From: Paracoccus subflavus
Lineage (GTDB): Bacteria; Pseudomonadota; Alphaproteobacteria; Rhodobacterales; Rhodobacteraceae
Reading direction: 5' to 3'
DNA: 64,000 bases
Assembly: GCF_004310345.1 (NCBI RefSeq)
Contig: NZ_SISK01000003.1
Span: forward strand, 1 to 64,000
A model generated the notes under the pieces. It saw nothing but the letters and a program-made list of their open reading frames with translations, searched no databases and had not been told where the DNA came from. Numbering within the stretch: the stretch's first letter is position 1; each line of letters opens with the position of its first letter. Below are positions 53,997 through 63,113 of this stretch, piece after piece. Both the position numbers and the translations under genes were made by a program.

Positions 53997-55468
53997 ACAT
54001 GGAATCCGGCAAGACCGCCGCCGTCATCGGGGCAGGCCTGGGTGGCCTTGCCCTGGCCATCCGCCTGCAAAGCGCAGGCGTGCGGACGGTGCTGTGGGAA
54101 AAGCGCGACAAGCCCGGCGGGCGGGCCTATGTCTATCAGGACGAGGGGTTCACCTTTGACGCGGGACCGACCGTCATCACCGACCCCGAATGCCTGCGCA
54201 AGCTGTGGCGCCTGTCGGGCCGCGACATGGCCGACGATGTCACGCTGCTGCCCGTCGATCCCTTCTACCGGCTGTGCTGGGAGGACGGCACCGTCTTCGA
54301 CTATGCCGACGACGCCGAGGCGCTTGCCCGCCAGATCCGTGCCATCAATCCGGCCGATGTCGCGGGATACGACCGCTTTCTGGCCTATTCCCGCGACGTC
54401 TATCGCGAAGGATACGAAAAGCTGGGGGCGGTGCCCTTTCTGCATTTCAGCGACATGATCCGGGCCGCGCCGCAACTGGCCCGGTTGCAGGCCTGGCGGT
54501 CGGTCTATTCCATGGTGGCCCGCCACATCCGGGACGAACGGCTGCGACAGGCATTCAGCTTTCATACGTTGCTGGTCGGGGGAAACCCGTTCTCCACCTC
54601 GTCCATCTATGCGCTAATCCACGCGCTGGAACGCAAGGGCGGCGTCTGGTTCGCCAAGGGCGGCACGGGCGCCCTGGTCGCGGGCATGGTCAGGCTGTTC
54701 ACTGAACTAGGCGGACAGATCCGCCTGAACACCCCCGTGGAACGGATCGAGTCCGAAGGCAACCGCGTCACCGCCCTCCATGCGGGAGGAGAGCGCCACC
54801 CCTATGACATGGTGGCCAGCAATGCCGATGTCGTTCACACCTATCGCGCCCTGCTGGGGGACAAGCGGGGCGACCGGCTGGCGTCGCGGCGCCATTCCAT
54901 GTCGTTGTTCGTGATCTATTTCGGGCTGCGGGGGCTGCGTCCCGAACTGCGCCACCACATGGTCCTGTTCGGCCCGCGCTACAAGGGGTTGATCGACCAG
55001 ATCTTTTCCGGCCCCGGTCTGGCCGACGACTTTTCGCTGTATCTCCATGCGCCCTCGGTCACGGATGACAGCCTCGCCCCCGAAGGATGCAGCGCCTATT
55101 ATGTGCTGGCCCCCGTGCCGCATCTGGGCACGGCGGATCCCGACTGGGACCGCATGGCGGTCGCGTATCGAGACCGTATCCTGGATTACCTGGATGCGCG
55201 CTATATCCCCGGCCTGCGGCGCGATCTGGTCACGGTGCGGCATTTCTCGCCCTTGGATTTCCGGTCGGAACTGAACGCCCATCTGGGATCGGCCTTTTCC
55301 ATCGAGCCGATCCTGACCCAGAGCGCGTGGTTCCGCCCCCATAACCGCGACGACCGGTTCGGCAACCTGTATGTCGTGGGCGCCGGAACCCATCCCGGTG
55401 CGGGCATCCCCGGCGTGGTCGGATCGGCCGAGGCGACGGCTTCGCTGATGCTGGGCAACCCGGCATGA
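53993..55468 (+). CDS. crtI: Phytoene desaturase
   Basis: A 491-residue FAD enzyme that converts phytoene to lycopene in four desaturations. It has AVIGAGLGGLALAIRLQSAG, KPGGRAYVYQDEGFTFDAGP and the bacterial-type C-terminal signature GAGTHPGAGIPGVVGSAEA. Length fits CrtI. It overlaps crtY and crtB by 4 bp on each side, so the three are translated together. An ATG two codons later is an alternative start. Confidence 0.96.
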   Translation: MNMESGKTAAVIGAGLGGLALAIRLQSAGVRTVLWEKRDKPGGRAYVYQDEGFTFDAGPTVITDPECLRKLWRLSGRDMADDVTLLPVDPFYRLCWEDGTVFDYADDAEALARQIRAINPADVAGYDRFLAYSRDVYREGYEKLGAVPFLHFSDMIRAAPQLARLQAWRSVYSMVARHIRDERLRQAFSFHTLLVGGNPFSTSSIYALIHALERKGGVWFAKGGTGALVAGMVRLFTELGGQIRLNTPVERIESEGNRVTALHAGGERHPYDMVASNADVVHTYRALLGDKRGDRLASRRHSMSLFVIYFGLRGLRPELRHHMVLFGPRYKGLIDQIFSGPGLADDFSLYLHAPSVTDDSLAPEGCSAYYVLAPVPHLGTADPDWDRMAVAYRDRILDYLDARYIPGLRRDLVTVRHFSPLDFRSELNAHLGSAFSIEPILTQSAWFRPHNRDDRFGNLYVVGAGTHPGAGIPGVVGSAEATASLMLGNPA

Positions 55469-56385
55469 CCGACACGACGCTGGACCAGGCCCGGCATTCC
55501 ATCGCCGTGGGGTCGAAAAGCTTTGCCATGGCCTCGCGGTTCCTGCCGGGCGGACTGCACGACGACTGCGTGATGCTGTATGCCTGGTGCCGCCATGCCG
55601 ACGACCTGATCGACGGGCAAGAGGCGGGCTTTGCCGCAGACCGGCCCCACGATCCCGCCGCGCGCCTGGCCGAATTGCGCGATCTGACCCATCGCGCGCT
55701 GCGGGGCCACCCCTCTGCGCCGGTCCATGCCGGGCTGGCGCGGGTGGTGGCGGCGCGGGACATTCCGCATCGCCATGTCGATGAACTGCTGGACGGCTTT
55801 GCCATGGATGTCACAGGCCGCGTTTATCGGGACATGCCCGACACCCTGGATTATTGCTATCACGTCGCGGGCGTGGTCGGCGTGATGATGGCCCGGATCA
55901 TGGGCGTGCGCGACGATTCCGTTCTGGATCGGGCCAGTGATCTGGGCCTTGCCTTTCAACTGACCAACATCGCCCGCGACGTGATCGACGATGCCCGCAT
56001 CGGACGCGTCTATCTGCCGCAGGATCTGCTGGCAGCCCAAGGGATCGACCGGATCGACCCCGATGACATGGATCAGCGCGCGGCCCTGCACCAGATCGCC
56101 CTGCGCCTGCTGGACCAGGCCGAACTTTACTATCGCAGCGCAGAATCGGGCATCGCGGCCCTGCCCCGCCGTCCGGCCCTGGCCATTGCCGCGGCCCGCA
56201 ACATCTACCGCGAGATCGGCGTCAAGCTGCGCCGCATCGGCCCCGCCGCCTGGGACGGGCGGCTGTCCACCACAAAGGCCGAAAAGCTGCGGCTGGCCGG
56301 ACAGGCACTGGGAACGACGATCCTGAACCCCCGGCGCCGCATCCCGCCGCAGGACAGAGCCGGGCTTTACCTGCGGCCCCGTTAG
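55465..56385 (+). CDS. crtB: Phytoene synthase
   Basis: A 306-residue enzyme that condenses two GGPP to phytoene. The two aspartate motifs are YAWCRHADDLID (about residues 33-44) and QLTNIARDVIDDARIGRVYLP (about 165-185). The head SIAVGSKSFAMASRFLP is also conserved. The start overlaps crtI as ATGA. The stop TAG overlaps the crtE stop on the opposite strand, so crtB and crtE converge with a 4-bp overlap and no terminator between them. Confidence 0.95.
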   Translation: MTDTTLDQARHSIAVGSKSFAMASRFLPGGLHDDCVMLYAWCRHADDLIDGQEAGFAADRPHDPAARLAELRDLTHRALRGHPSAPVHAGLARVVAARDIPHRHVDELLDGFAMDVTGRVYRDMPDTLDYCYHVAGVVGVMMARIMGVRDDSVLDRASDLGLAFQLTNIARDVIDDARIGRVYLPQDLLAAQGIDRIDPDDMDQRAALHQIALRLLDQAELYYRSAESGIAALPRRPALAIAAARNIYREIGVKLRRIGPAAWDGRLSTTKAEKLRLAGQALGTTILNPRRRIPPQDRAGLYLRPR

Positions 56386-57344
56386 GAGGCGGCCCCCGAC
56401 CAGGGAACAGGCCGCGACGCCCGGTCCAGCATCGGATTGAAAATCGCATCGATCATGCCCCGGAACGGGTCAGGGTCCAGGCCCACGCGCACCAGCACCT
56501 CGTCCGCCGAGGCCAGCAGCGCGCGACAGCGCCGGAATGCCTCGTCCACGCCGAACACGGCCAGATAGGTTTCCTTGTTCCCGTCCTTGCCGATGTCCTT
56601 GCCGATGCTGGCGCTGTCGGCCAGCAGGTCGGCCAGATCGTCGGCGATCTGGAAGGCCTGACCCAGATCCTCGCCGAAGCGGCGCAAAAGGCTGCGCTCC
56701 TCGTCGGCGCGTCCGCCCAGGATCGCCCCGGCTTCGACCGCGGCACAGAGCAGCGCACCGGTCTTCAGCGCATTGATCCGGGTGATCCGCTCCAGCGCGC
56801 CGCCCTGAACGCCGTCGGCATCCGAAAAGCCGTGCAGGTCCAGTTCCTGCCCAGCGACCAGCCCCTGCCAGCCCATCACGCCCGACAGGATGGCAACCAG
56901 CGCATTGCGCTGGACCGCGCCCACATCGGGCAGGCTGTTGGCAAGGGAAATGGCGTGGTTCAAAAGGCCGATGGCCGTCAGGATCGCCGTAGCCTCGCCG
57001 AAGGCCGCATGGGTGGTGGGCCTGCCCCGGCGCATCATGGCATTGTCCATGGATGGCAGGTCATCGACGATCAGCGAGGCGGTATGGACCATTTCCAGCG
57101 CCACGGCCATATCCAGGACCGCATTGCGGTCGGCGTTGCCACCTGCGACAAGATGAAGCAGGTAGGGCCGCAGCCGCTTGCCGCTGGACATTGCATCGCG
57201 CGCGGCCTCGATCAGGCGGGCGGGCGCGGGGGAAAGCTGCGACAGGTGTTCGGCGATCCGCCCGTCGAGCAGACGCACAAAGCCTGCCTGGGCGTCCGAG
57301 TGTCGGGCGGCGGCCTGCGGCTTGTCTATCGGCTGCTGGTGCAT
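56382..57344 (-). CDS. crtE: Geranylgeranyl diphosphate synthase
   Basis: A 320-residue trans-prenyltransferase supplying GGPP for crtB. The first aspartate-rich motif is LIVDDLPSMDN (about residues 90-100) and the second QIADDLADLLAD, with a GKRLRPYLLHL region ahead. It runs opposite to crtYIB and is divergent from the IPP isomerase across 66 bp. Both flanking partners therefore feed the same pathway from separate transcripts. Confidence 0.93.
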   Translation of the reverse strand: MHQQPIDKPQAAARHSDAQAGFVRLLDGRIAEHLSQLSPAPARLIEAARDAMSSGKRLRPYLLHLVAGGNADRNAVLDMAVALEMVHTASLIVDDLPSMDNAMMRRGRPTTHAAFGEATAILTAIGLLNHAISLANSLPDVGAVQRNALVAILSGVMGWQGLVAGQELDLHGFSDADGVQGGALERITRINALKTGALLCAAVEAGAILGGRADEERSLLRRFGEDLGQAFQIADDLADLLADSASIGKDIGKDGNKETYLAVFGVDEAFRRCRALLASADEVLVRVGLDPDPFRGMIDAIFNPMLDRASRPVPWSGAAS

Positions 57345-57410
57345 GAGACTGTCCTTTCATGCTGGCGCTGCGCCGACCGGCACGCTGAATTCATGCAAGG
57401 GCTGCCGCAA

Positions 57411-58490
57411 ATGACCCACCCCGATCCGTCACCCGGGACAGACGAAACCAACAGTCTCAAGCTTACCTCGCGCAAAGATCAACATCTGGATGTCGTGCTG
57501 GCAGGACAGGCAATGCCGACAGTCACGACCGGGTTGGAAGCGGTTCTGTTCGAACATGTCGCCCTGCCGGAAGTTTCGTGGCACGCCGTCGATTTGTCCA
57601 CCGCTTTTCTGGGCCGACGGATCGCGGCGCCGGTGATGATCGGGTCGATGACCGGCGGTCCCAGCCGCGCGGGCGCCATCAACCGCACCCTGGCCCAGGT
57701 CTGCCAGCACCTTCGCCTGCCCCTGGCGGTGGGATCGCAGCGCGTGATGATCGAGGGCGGCGGCGCGGCCGGTCTGGATACGGGTCTGCGGCGTCTGGCG
57801 CCGGACATTCCGATCCTGGCCAATCTCGGGGCGGCGCAGCTCAATCGCGGCTTCGGGCGCGACCAGGCGATGCGCGCCATCGACGCCATCGGCGCATCCG
57901 CGCTGATCCTGCACCTGAACCCCCTGCAAGAGGCCGTCCAGCCCGAAGGCGACCGCGACTGGACGGGCCTTGCCGTCCGCATCGGCGCCCTGGCCCGCGA
58001 CCTGCCGGTGCCGGTCGTCGTGAAAGAGGTCGGCGCGGGTCTGTCGGGCGCGGTGGTGTCCCGCCTGCTGGCCGAGGGGATCACCCATTTCGACGTGGCG
58101 GGTGCCGGGGGCACCGACTGGGCACGGGTCGAATCCGCGCGCGCGCCCGACCCCGCCGACGCCCGCGTCGCCGCCTGCTTTGCCGGCTGGGGCATTCCAA
58201 CCGCCGACGCCATCCGCGCTGCCCGCCGGGCCGCACCGGGGGCCACGGTCATCGGGTCGGGCGGCATCATCACGGGACTTGACGCCGCCCGTGCCCTGCG
58301 GCTGGGGGCGGACATGGTGTCGCTGGCGGGGGCCGTGCTGCGGTCCGCACTGGACGGACCCGAGGCCCTGCACGATCAGTTGGACATCGTCCTGCGGCAG
58401 TTGCGCACGGCCTGTTTCTGCACCGGCAGCGCCGATCTGGCGGCCCTGCGGCGGGCGCGGCTGCTGCGCGGCGATGGCGCCGCGGACTGA
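57411..58490 (+). CDS. fni: Type 2 isopentenyl diphosphate isomerase (FMN)
   Basis: A 359-residue FMN- and NADPH-dependent enzyme that interconverts IPP and DMAPP. Motifs: SRKDQHLDVVL near the N-terminus, APVMIGSMTGG, HLNPLQEAVQP, PVVVKEVGAGLSG and VAGAGGTDWARVE. It is unrelated to type 1 Idi. I start at MTHPDPS after AAGGG; an ATG six codons earlier is possible. It is expressed from the crtE-fni intergenic region. No mevalonate pathway genes follow. Confidence 0.94.
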   Translation: MTHPDPSPGTDETNSLKLTSRKDQHLDVVLAGQAMPTVTTGLEAVLFEHVALPEVSWHAVDLSTAFLGRRIAAPVMIGSMTGGPSRAGAINRTLAQVCQHLRLPLAVGSQRVMIEGGGAAGLDTGLRRLAPDIPILANLGAAQLNRGFGRDQAMRAIDAIGASALILHLNPLQEAVQPEGDRDWTGLAVRIGALARDLPVPVVVKEVGAGLSGAVVSRLLAEGITHFDVAGAGGTDWARVESARAPDPADARVAACFAGWGIPTADAIRAARRAAPGATVIGSGGIITGLDAARALRLGADMVSLAGAVLRSALDGPEALHDQLDIVLRQLRTACFCTGSADLAALRRARLLRGDGAAD

Positions 58491-58504
58491 CCAGAATGGC
58501 CGGA

Positions 58505-59410
58505 CTATGCGCCTGCTGCCTGTTCCAGCGCGGCGATCAGCGCCTGGGCAGGGGGCGCTGGCTCGTCGCCCTCGCGCAGGGAAACCCCGACCGGGCCGCC
58601 CAGCAATTCATTGCGGATGGGCAGGATCACCAGGGCGCCCGAATCGATTTCCGGGCGCACGACGCCCTCGGATATGAACCACACGGTATCGGACCGCATC
58701 ACCACCTCGCGTCCGAAGGCCAGCGAAACGTTTTCATAGGCGGGCTGAGGATCCGTCAGGCCCGCCGAATGCAGCCAGCTTCGCACCGAGGCCGCGATCA
58801 TCGCACCCGGCGGTGGCAGCATCAGCGGATACAGGCCCAGGTCGCCATGATCCCAGCCGCGCCCCAGCAGCGGATGACCCGGGCGCACCACCGGCACGAC
58901 ACGTTCCCAATACAGGCGGCGGAACCGCAGCCCTTCGATATTGCCGGCAGGGGGCATCCGACCCACCACCAGATCAAGCTGGCCTTCCCGCAGCATGGAC
59001 AGCAACAGCCAGTTCGGCCCCGTCATCACGTCCAGAATCACATCCGGCCGGGCATCCCGAAACGCCAGGGCAGCGCGCGGCACCAGCCCGGTCGCCGCCG
59101 TGGGCAGCACGCCGACATGCAGCCGCACCCGTTCGGGCGGCGGCGACAGCACCAGCCGCTGGGCCCGTTCCAGGTCCATGAGGGCCGTCCCCGCGTGGGT
59201 CTGATAGACCCGGCCAGCAGGGGTCAGCGCCAGCCTTCGCCCCGACCTGTCGAACAGCGCCACCCCCAGGATCTGCTCCAGTTCCCGGATGGTCTTGGAC
59301 GCGGCGGGCTGGCTGACATGCAGCGTTTCGGCCGCCGCCGACAGGCTGCCCAACCGGGCGGTTTCCAGAAAGCAGCGCAGGTGACGCAGACGCAGGTGGG
59401 AATGCAACAT
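58505..59410 (-). CDS. pcaQ: LysR-family activator PcaQ
   Basis: A 301-residue LysR regulator of protocatechuate degradation. The N-terminal winged helix reads HLRCFLETARLGSLSAAAETLHVSQPAASKTIRELE (residues 9-44, shown here by its limits). The effector domain has VGVLPTAATGLVP and LMLPPPGAMI, as in PcaQ, where beta-carboxy-muconate is the coinducer. It is divergent from pcaD, with a near-perfect PcaQ-type palindrome directly in front of its start. Confidence 0.9.
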   Translation of the reverse strand: MLHSHLRLRHLRCFLETARLGSLSAAAETLHVSQPAASKTIRELEQILGVALFDRSGRRLALTPAGRVYQTHAGTALMDLERAQRLVLSPPPERVRLHVGVLPTAATGLVPRAALAFRDARPDVILDVMTGPNWLLLSMLREGQLDLVVGRMPPAGNIEGLRFRRLYWERVVPVVRPGHPLLGRGWDHGDLGLYPLMLPPPGAMIAASVRSWLHSAGLTDPQPAYENVSLAFGREVVMRSDTVWFISEGVVRPEIDSGALVILPIRNELLGGPVGVSLREGDEPAPPAQALIAALEQAAGA

Positions 59411-59412
59411 GA

Positions 59413-59428
59413 ATAACCCCCAGGTTAT
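59413..59428. promoter_or_regulatory. PcaQ operator upstream of pcaD
   Basis: ATAACC-CCCA-GGTTAT is a perfect palindrome with a 4-base spacer. It matches the Sinorhizobium PcaQ motif ATAACC-N4-GGTTAA except for the last base. A TATAAT -10 element lies at 59445-59450, which puts the right arm over the -35 position, as expected for a LysR activator contacting polymerase. Confidence 0.8.
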
Positions 59429-59498
59429 GGCACTCGTTCAGGATTATAATTTTCATCGCCTGCCCTGTCATGGCAGAAACCGCACAGGAGGACATACA

Positions 59499-60284
59499 GT
59501 GCAAACCATTCCGGCATCCGACATCATCCTGCATATCCGCGACGAAGGACCGCGTGACGGCCGCGTGGTGATGTTCGGCAATTCTCTGGGCACCGACCTG
59601 AGGGTCTGGGACGCGCTGCTGCCGCTGCTGCCCGCAGGGTTGCGGATCGTGCGCTATGACAAACGCGGCCATGGCCTGTCGGACGCGACGCCTGCGCCCT
59701 ATTCCATCGACCGACTGGTTTCCGATGCCGAAGCGGTCTGCGATGGGCTGAGCCTGCGCGACATCACCTTTGTCGGCCTGTCCATCGGCGGGCTGATCGG
59801 CCAAGGCTTGGCGGCGACGCGCCCTGAGCTGGTGCGCGCGCTTGTGCTGATGGACACGGCCGCGCAGATCGGGACGGCGCAGATGTGGCAGGACCGGATC
59901 GACACGATCAACCGCGACGGCGTGGCGGCCCTGGCGGACCCGATCCTGAAACGCTGGTTCACCCCCCGATTCCGCGACACCAACCCTGAATTTGCCCTGT
60001 GGCGCAACATGCTGACCCGAACCTCGGTCGCGGGCTATACGGGCTGCTGCGCGGCGATCGCGGGGGCCGACCTGACCGACAGCACCCGCGCCCTGACCCT
60101 GCCGGTGATGGCCATGGCGGGCGATCAGGATGGATCGACCCCGCCCGATCTGGTCCGCGCCACCGCCGCCCTGTGCGGGGCCGATTTCCACCTGATCGCG
60201 GATGCGGGCCATATTCCCTGCGTCGAACAGCCCGAAGCGACCGCGAAACTGCTGACCGACTTTCTGAAAAGGACCGCCCCATGA
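59499..60284 (+). CDS. pcaD: 3-oxoadipate enol-lactonase
   Basis: A 261-residue alpha/beta hydrolase that opens beta-ketoadipate enol-lactone. The nucleophile is Ser95 in VGLSIGGLIG, the oxyanion region is MFGNSLGTDL, and the catalytic histidine lies in DAGHIPCVEQ near residue 241. The start is a GTG after AGGAGGA; an upstream ATG at 59409 would run through the operator. First gene of the pcaDCHGB operon; the stop overlaps pcaC. Confidence 0.93.
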   Translation: MQTIPASDIILHIRDEGPRDGRVVMFGNSLGTDLRVWDALLPLLPAGLRIVRYDKRGHGLSDATPAPYSIDRLVSDAEAVCDGLSLRDITFVGLSIGGLIGQGLAATRPELVRALVLMDTAAQIGTAQMWQDRIDTINRDGVAALADPILKRWFTPRFRDTNPEFALWRNMLTRTSVAGYTGCCAAIAGADLTDSTRALTLPVMAMAGDQDGSTPPDLVRATAALCGADFHLIADAGHIPCVEQPEATAKLLTDFLKRTAP

Positions 60285-60664
60285 TCGACCGTCATGCCCA
60301 GGGGATGCTGACCCGCCGCGCGGTCCTGGGCGATGCCCATGTGGACCGGGCCGAAGCCGCGAAATCCGACCTGGACCGGCCGTTCCAGGATCTGATCACC
60401 GAAGCGGCCTGGGGCACCGTCTGGTCGTCCGACGCCATCACGAAACGCGAACGCTCGATGCTGACGCTGGCCCTGCTGGCCGCCACCGGCAATTTCGAGG
60501 AGATCCCCATGCATATCCGCGCCACCGCCCGCACCGGCGCGACCAGGCGCGACGTGATGGAGGCATTCCAGCACGTCGCCATCTATGCCGGGGTGCCCCG
60601 TGCCAACCATGCCATCAAGCTGGCGAAGCAGACCTTTGCCGAGATGGAGGCGGCATCCGAATGA
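60281..60664 (+). CDS. pcaC: 4-carboxymuconolactone decarboxylase
   Basis: A 127-residue enzyme that decarboxylates gamma-carboxymuconolactone to the enol-lactone. The conserved helical core runs from WGTVWSSDAITKRERSMLTLALL to EAFQHVAIYAGVPRANHAI. It is a separate protein here, not fused to PcaD as PcaL is in some bacteria. It overlaps pcaD and pcaH by 4 bp each. Confidence 0.94.
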   Translation: MIDRHAQGMLTRRAVLGDAHVDRAEAAKSDLDRPFQDLITEAAWGTVWSSDAITKRERSMLTLALLAATGNFEEIPMHIRATARTGATRRDVMEAFQHVAIYAGVPRANHAIKLAKQTFAEMEAASE

Positions 60665-61389
60665 CCGATCCTGGCCCGCTGATCCCTCGCAACCGCGAGG
60701 CGCACCCGGTTGCGTATTGTCCCGGCTACAAGACATCGGTCGCGCGGTCGCCGAACCTGCCGCTGCTGTCGATGGAATCCGGCCCGTCCGAGGAAACCGG
60801 GCCGACCTTCGGCCATTCGACATTCGGCACGCTGGACAACAACCTGATCCTGAACTGGACCAGGGGCGCGGCCCCTGCCGTGGGCGAACGCATCCTGATG
60901 CACGGGCGGGTTCTGGATGAAACCGCCCGCCCCGTACCGAACACGCTGGTCGAGATCTGGCAGGCCAATGCGGGCGGGCGATACCGCCACAAGAAGGACA
61001 GCTATCTGGCGCCGCTGGATCCGAACTTCGGCGGATGCGGGCGGACGCTGACGGATGACCAGGGCCGGTATCAGTTCCTGACCATTCGTCCCGGCGCCTA
61101 TCCCTGGCCCAACCGGGGCAACGACTGGCGGCCGATGCACATCCATGTGTCCGTGTTCGGCCACAGCTTCGGGCAGCGCCTCATCACCCAGATGTATTTC
61201 GAGGGCGATCCGCTGATCCCGCTGTGTCCCATCGCCGCGACGATCCGCGACCGGTCCCAGCTTGACCGGCTGGTGGCGCCGCTGGACATGGCCCATTCGC
61301 GGCCGCTGGATTACCTGGCCTACAAGTTCGACATCGTGCTGCGCGGCCGCCGCCAGTCCATGTTCGAGAACAAGCCCGAGGGGATGTGA
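60661..61389 (+). CDS. pcaH: Protocatechuate 3,4-dioxygenase beta subunit
   Basis: A 242-residue iron-binding subunit that cleaves protocatechuate between its hydroxyl groups. Candidate ferric ligands are Tyr108 (GGRYRHKKDSY), Tyr147 (GAYPWPNRG) and His160/His162 (RPMHIHVSVFG). VEIWQANAGGRY is the family signature. It overlaps pcaC and is followed one base later by pcaG. Confidence 0.96.
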   Translation: MTDPGPLIPRNREAHPVAYCPGYKTSVARSPNLPLLSMESGPSEETGPTFGHSTFGTLDNNLILNWTRGAAPAVGERILMHGRVLDETARPVPNTLVEIWQANAGGRYRHKKDSYLAPLDPNFGGCGRTLTDDQGRYQFLTIRPGAYPWPNRGNDWRPMHIHVSVFGHSFGQRLITQMYFEGDPLIPLCPIAATIRDRSQLDRLVAPLDMAHSRPLDYLAYKFDIVLRGRRQSMFENKPEGM

Positions 61390-61390
61390 G

Positions 61391-61990
61391 ATGGTCCAGC
61401 CGCTGAACTGCCTGCCCGAATCCGCGTCGCAGACCGCCGGCCCGTATGTTCATATCGGCCTGATGCCGACCTATGCGGGAAACGCCGGATCTTATGACCA
61501 CGAGATCGGCGGTTCCCCCATTTCCGACGGCGCGCAGGGCCAGATCATTCGGATCGTAGGATCGGTCTTTGACGGCACCGGCTGGGCGCTGCGCGACGCG
61601 CTGATCGAAAGCTGGCAGGCCGACGCGTCGGGCAGGTTTCCCGGACAGGAGGGCGCCGATCCGGCGGTCAGCGGCCATTGCCGCTTTGCCGCCGATGCGG
61701 TGACGGGGGAATTCACCCTGCGCACCGTCAAGCCGGGCCGGGTGCCGTCGCGCCACGGGCGGGCCTTCGCGCCACATATCTCGCTGTGGATCGTGGCGCG
61801 GGGGATCAACATCGGCCTGCAAACCCGCATCTATTTCGAGGACGAGGACAACGAAGGCGACCCCCTGCTGTCGCGGATCGAACAGCGCCCGCGCGTGGAC
61901 ACGCTGATTGCGAAAAAGACCGACGACGGCACCTACCGCTTTGACATCCGGTTGCAGGGCGACGGAGAGACGGTGTTTCTGGACATCTGA
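61391..61990 (+). CDS. pcaG: Protocatechuate 3,4-dioxygenase alpha subunit
   Basis: A 199-residue partner of PcaH with the same fold but without the iron ligands. ESASQTAGPYVHIGLMP opens it, and ALIESWQADASGRFPG and FAPHISLWIVARGINIGLQTR match the alpha family. It starts one base after the pcaH stop, so subunit ratio is probably set by coupling. Confidence 0.95.
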   Translation: MVQPLNCLPESASQTAGPYVHIGLMPTYAGNAGSYDHEIGGSPISDGAQGQIIRIVGSVFDGTGWALRDALIESWQADASGRFPGQEGADPAVSGHCRFAADAVTGEFTLRTVKPGRVPSRHGRAFAPHISLWIVARGINIGLQTRIYFEDEDNEGDPLLSRIEQRPRVDTLIAKKTDDGTYRFDIRLQGDGETVFLDI

Positions 61991-62054
61991 CCGCCGGTCG
62001 GGATGGTGGCGGCGCGGGGTTCCGCTGCGCCGCTTTCGCAAGGAAAGGGCATCC

Positions 62055-63110
62055 ATGACCGATGTGTTCGACCACCCCTGGCTGGGCGGGCTGTTCGCCG
62101 ATCCCGACATGGCCGCGCTGTGGTCGCCCGATGCCCAACTGTCGGGGATGCGCGCCTTCGAAGCCGCGTTCAGCCGCGCCCTTGGCCGGGCGGGTCTGGC
62201 CGATCACGCCGAAGCCGCCGCGCGGACCATCGAGGGCATGGACGTCGACATGGACGACCTGCGGGCAGGCACCGGACAGGACGGCGTGGTCGTACCGCGG
62301 CTGGTCCGGCAAATGAAGGCGCAGGCGGGCAATGTGGCAGGATCGGTCCACAAGGGCGCGACGTCGCAGGACGTCATCGACACGGCCACGGCCATCGCCA
62401 TGCGGGACACCCTGACACTGATCGACGCGCGCCTTGGGGCGCTGACGGATGCCTTGCAGGCACTGGACGCGCGCTTTGGGACCTGTCCGCTGATGGGACG
62501 CACCCGGATGCAGGCGGCGACCGAAATCACCGTGGCCGACCGTGTTGCGCCATGGCTTTTGCCGCTGTCGGACCACCGCGCGCGCCTTGCCGCCGCCCGT
62601 CCCCGTGTCGCGCGCCTGCAACTGGGCGGCGCCTCGGGCGACCGCGCGGATCTGGGCGATCGCGCGGATGCTGTGGGGGCGGACATGGCGGCGGCGCTTG
62701 GGCTGGAAAACCCGCCCCGCGCCTGGCACGCGATGCGCGACGGGGTGGCGGAATTCGCGGGACTGCTGTCGCTGGTCAGCGGCACCCTGGGCAAGATGGG
62801 CCAGGACATCGCCCTGATGGCCCAGCAGGGGATCGGCGAGATTTCCCTGTCGGGCGGCGGCGCGTCGTCGGCCATGGCGCACAAGCAGAACCCGGTTCTG
62901 GCCGAACTGCTGGTCACGCTGGCGCGGTTCAACGCCGGGCAGCTTGCCCTGATGCATCAGGCGCTGATCCACGAACAGGAACGGTCCGGCGCGGCCTGGG
63001 CGCTGGAATGGATGGTCCTGCCGCAGATGGCGCAGGCCACGGGCCGCGCCCTGACAGCGGCGATCACGCTGGCCGGTCAGGTCCAGCGGATCGGTTCGCC
63101 CACAGCCTGA
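62055..63110 (+). CDS. pcaB: 3-carboxy-cis,cis-muconate cycloisomerase
   Basis: A 351-residue member of the fumarase/argininosuccinase superfamily that lactonises carboxymuconate. The signature loop GGASSAMAHKQNPVLAELL is near residues 272-290, and GSVHKGATSQDVIDTA near 95-110. At 351 residues it is shorter than the roughly 450-residue Pseudomonas enzyme, as in other alphaproteobacteria. It follows pcaG after 64 bp with AAGGAAAGGG ahead. Confidence 0.93.
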   Translation: MTDVFDHPWLGGLFADPDMAALWSPDAQLSGMRAFEAAFSRALGRAGLADHAEAAARTIEGMDVDMDDLRAGTGQDGVVVPRLVRQMKAQAGNVAGSVHKGATSQDVIDTATAIAMRDTLTLIDARLGALTDALQALDARFGTCPLMGRTRMQAATEITVADRVAPWLLPLSDHRARLAAARPRVARLQLGGASGDRADLGDRADAVGADMAAALGLENPPRAWHAMRDGVAEFAGLLSLVSGTLGKMGQDIALMAQQGIGEISLSGGGASSAMAHKQNPVLAELLVTLARFNAGQLALMHQALIHEQERSGAAWALEWMVLPQMAQATGRALTAAITLAGQVQRIGSPTA

Positions 63111-63113
63111 TCC

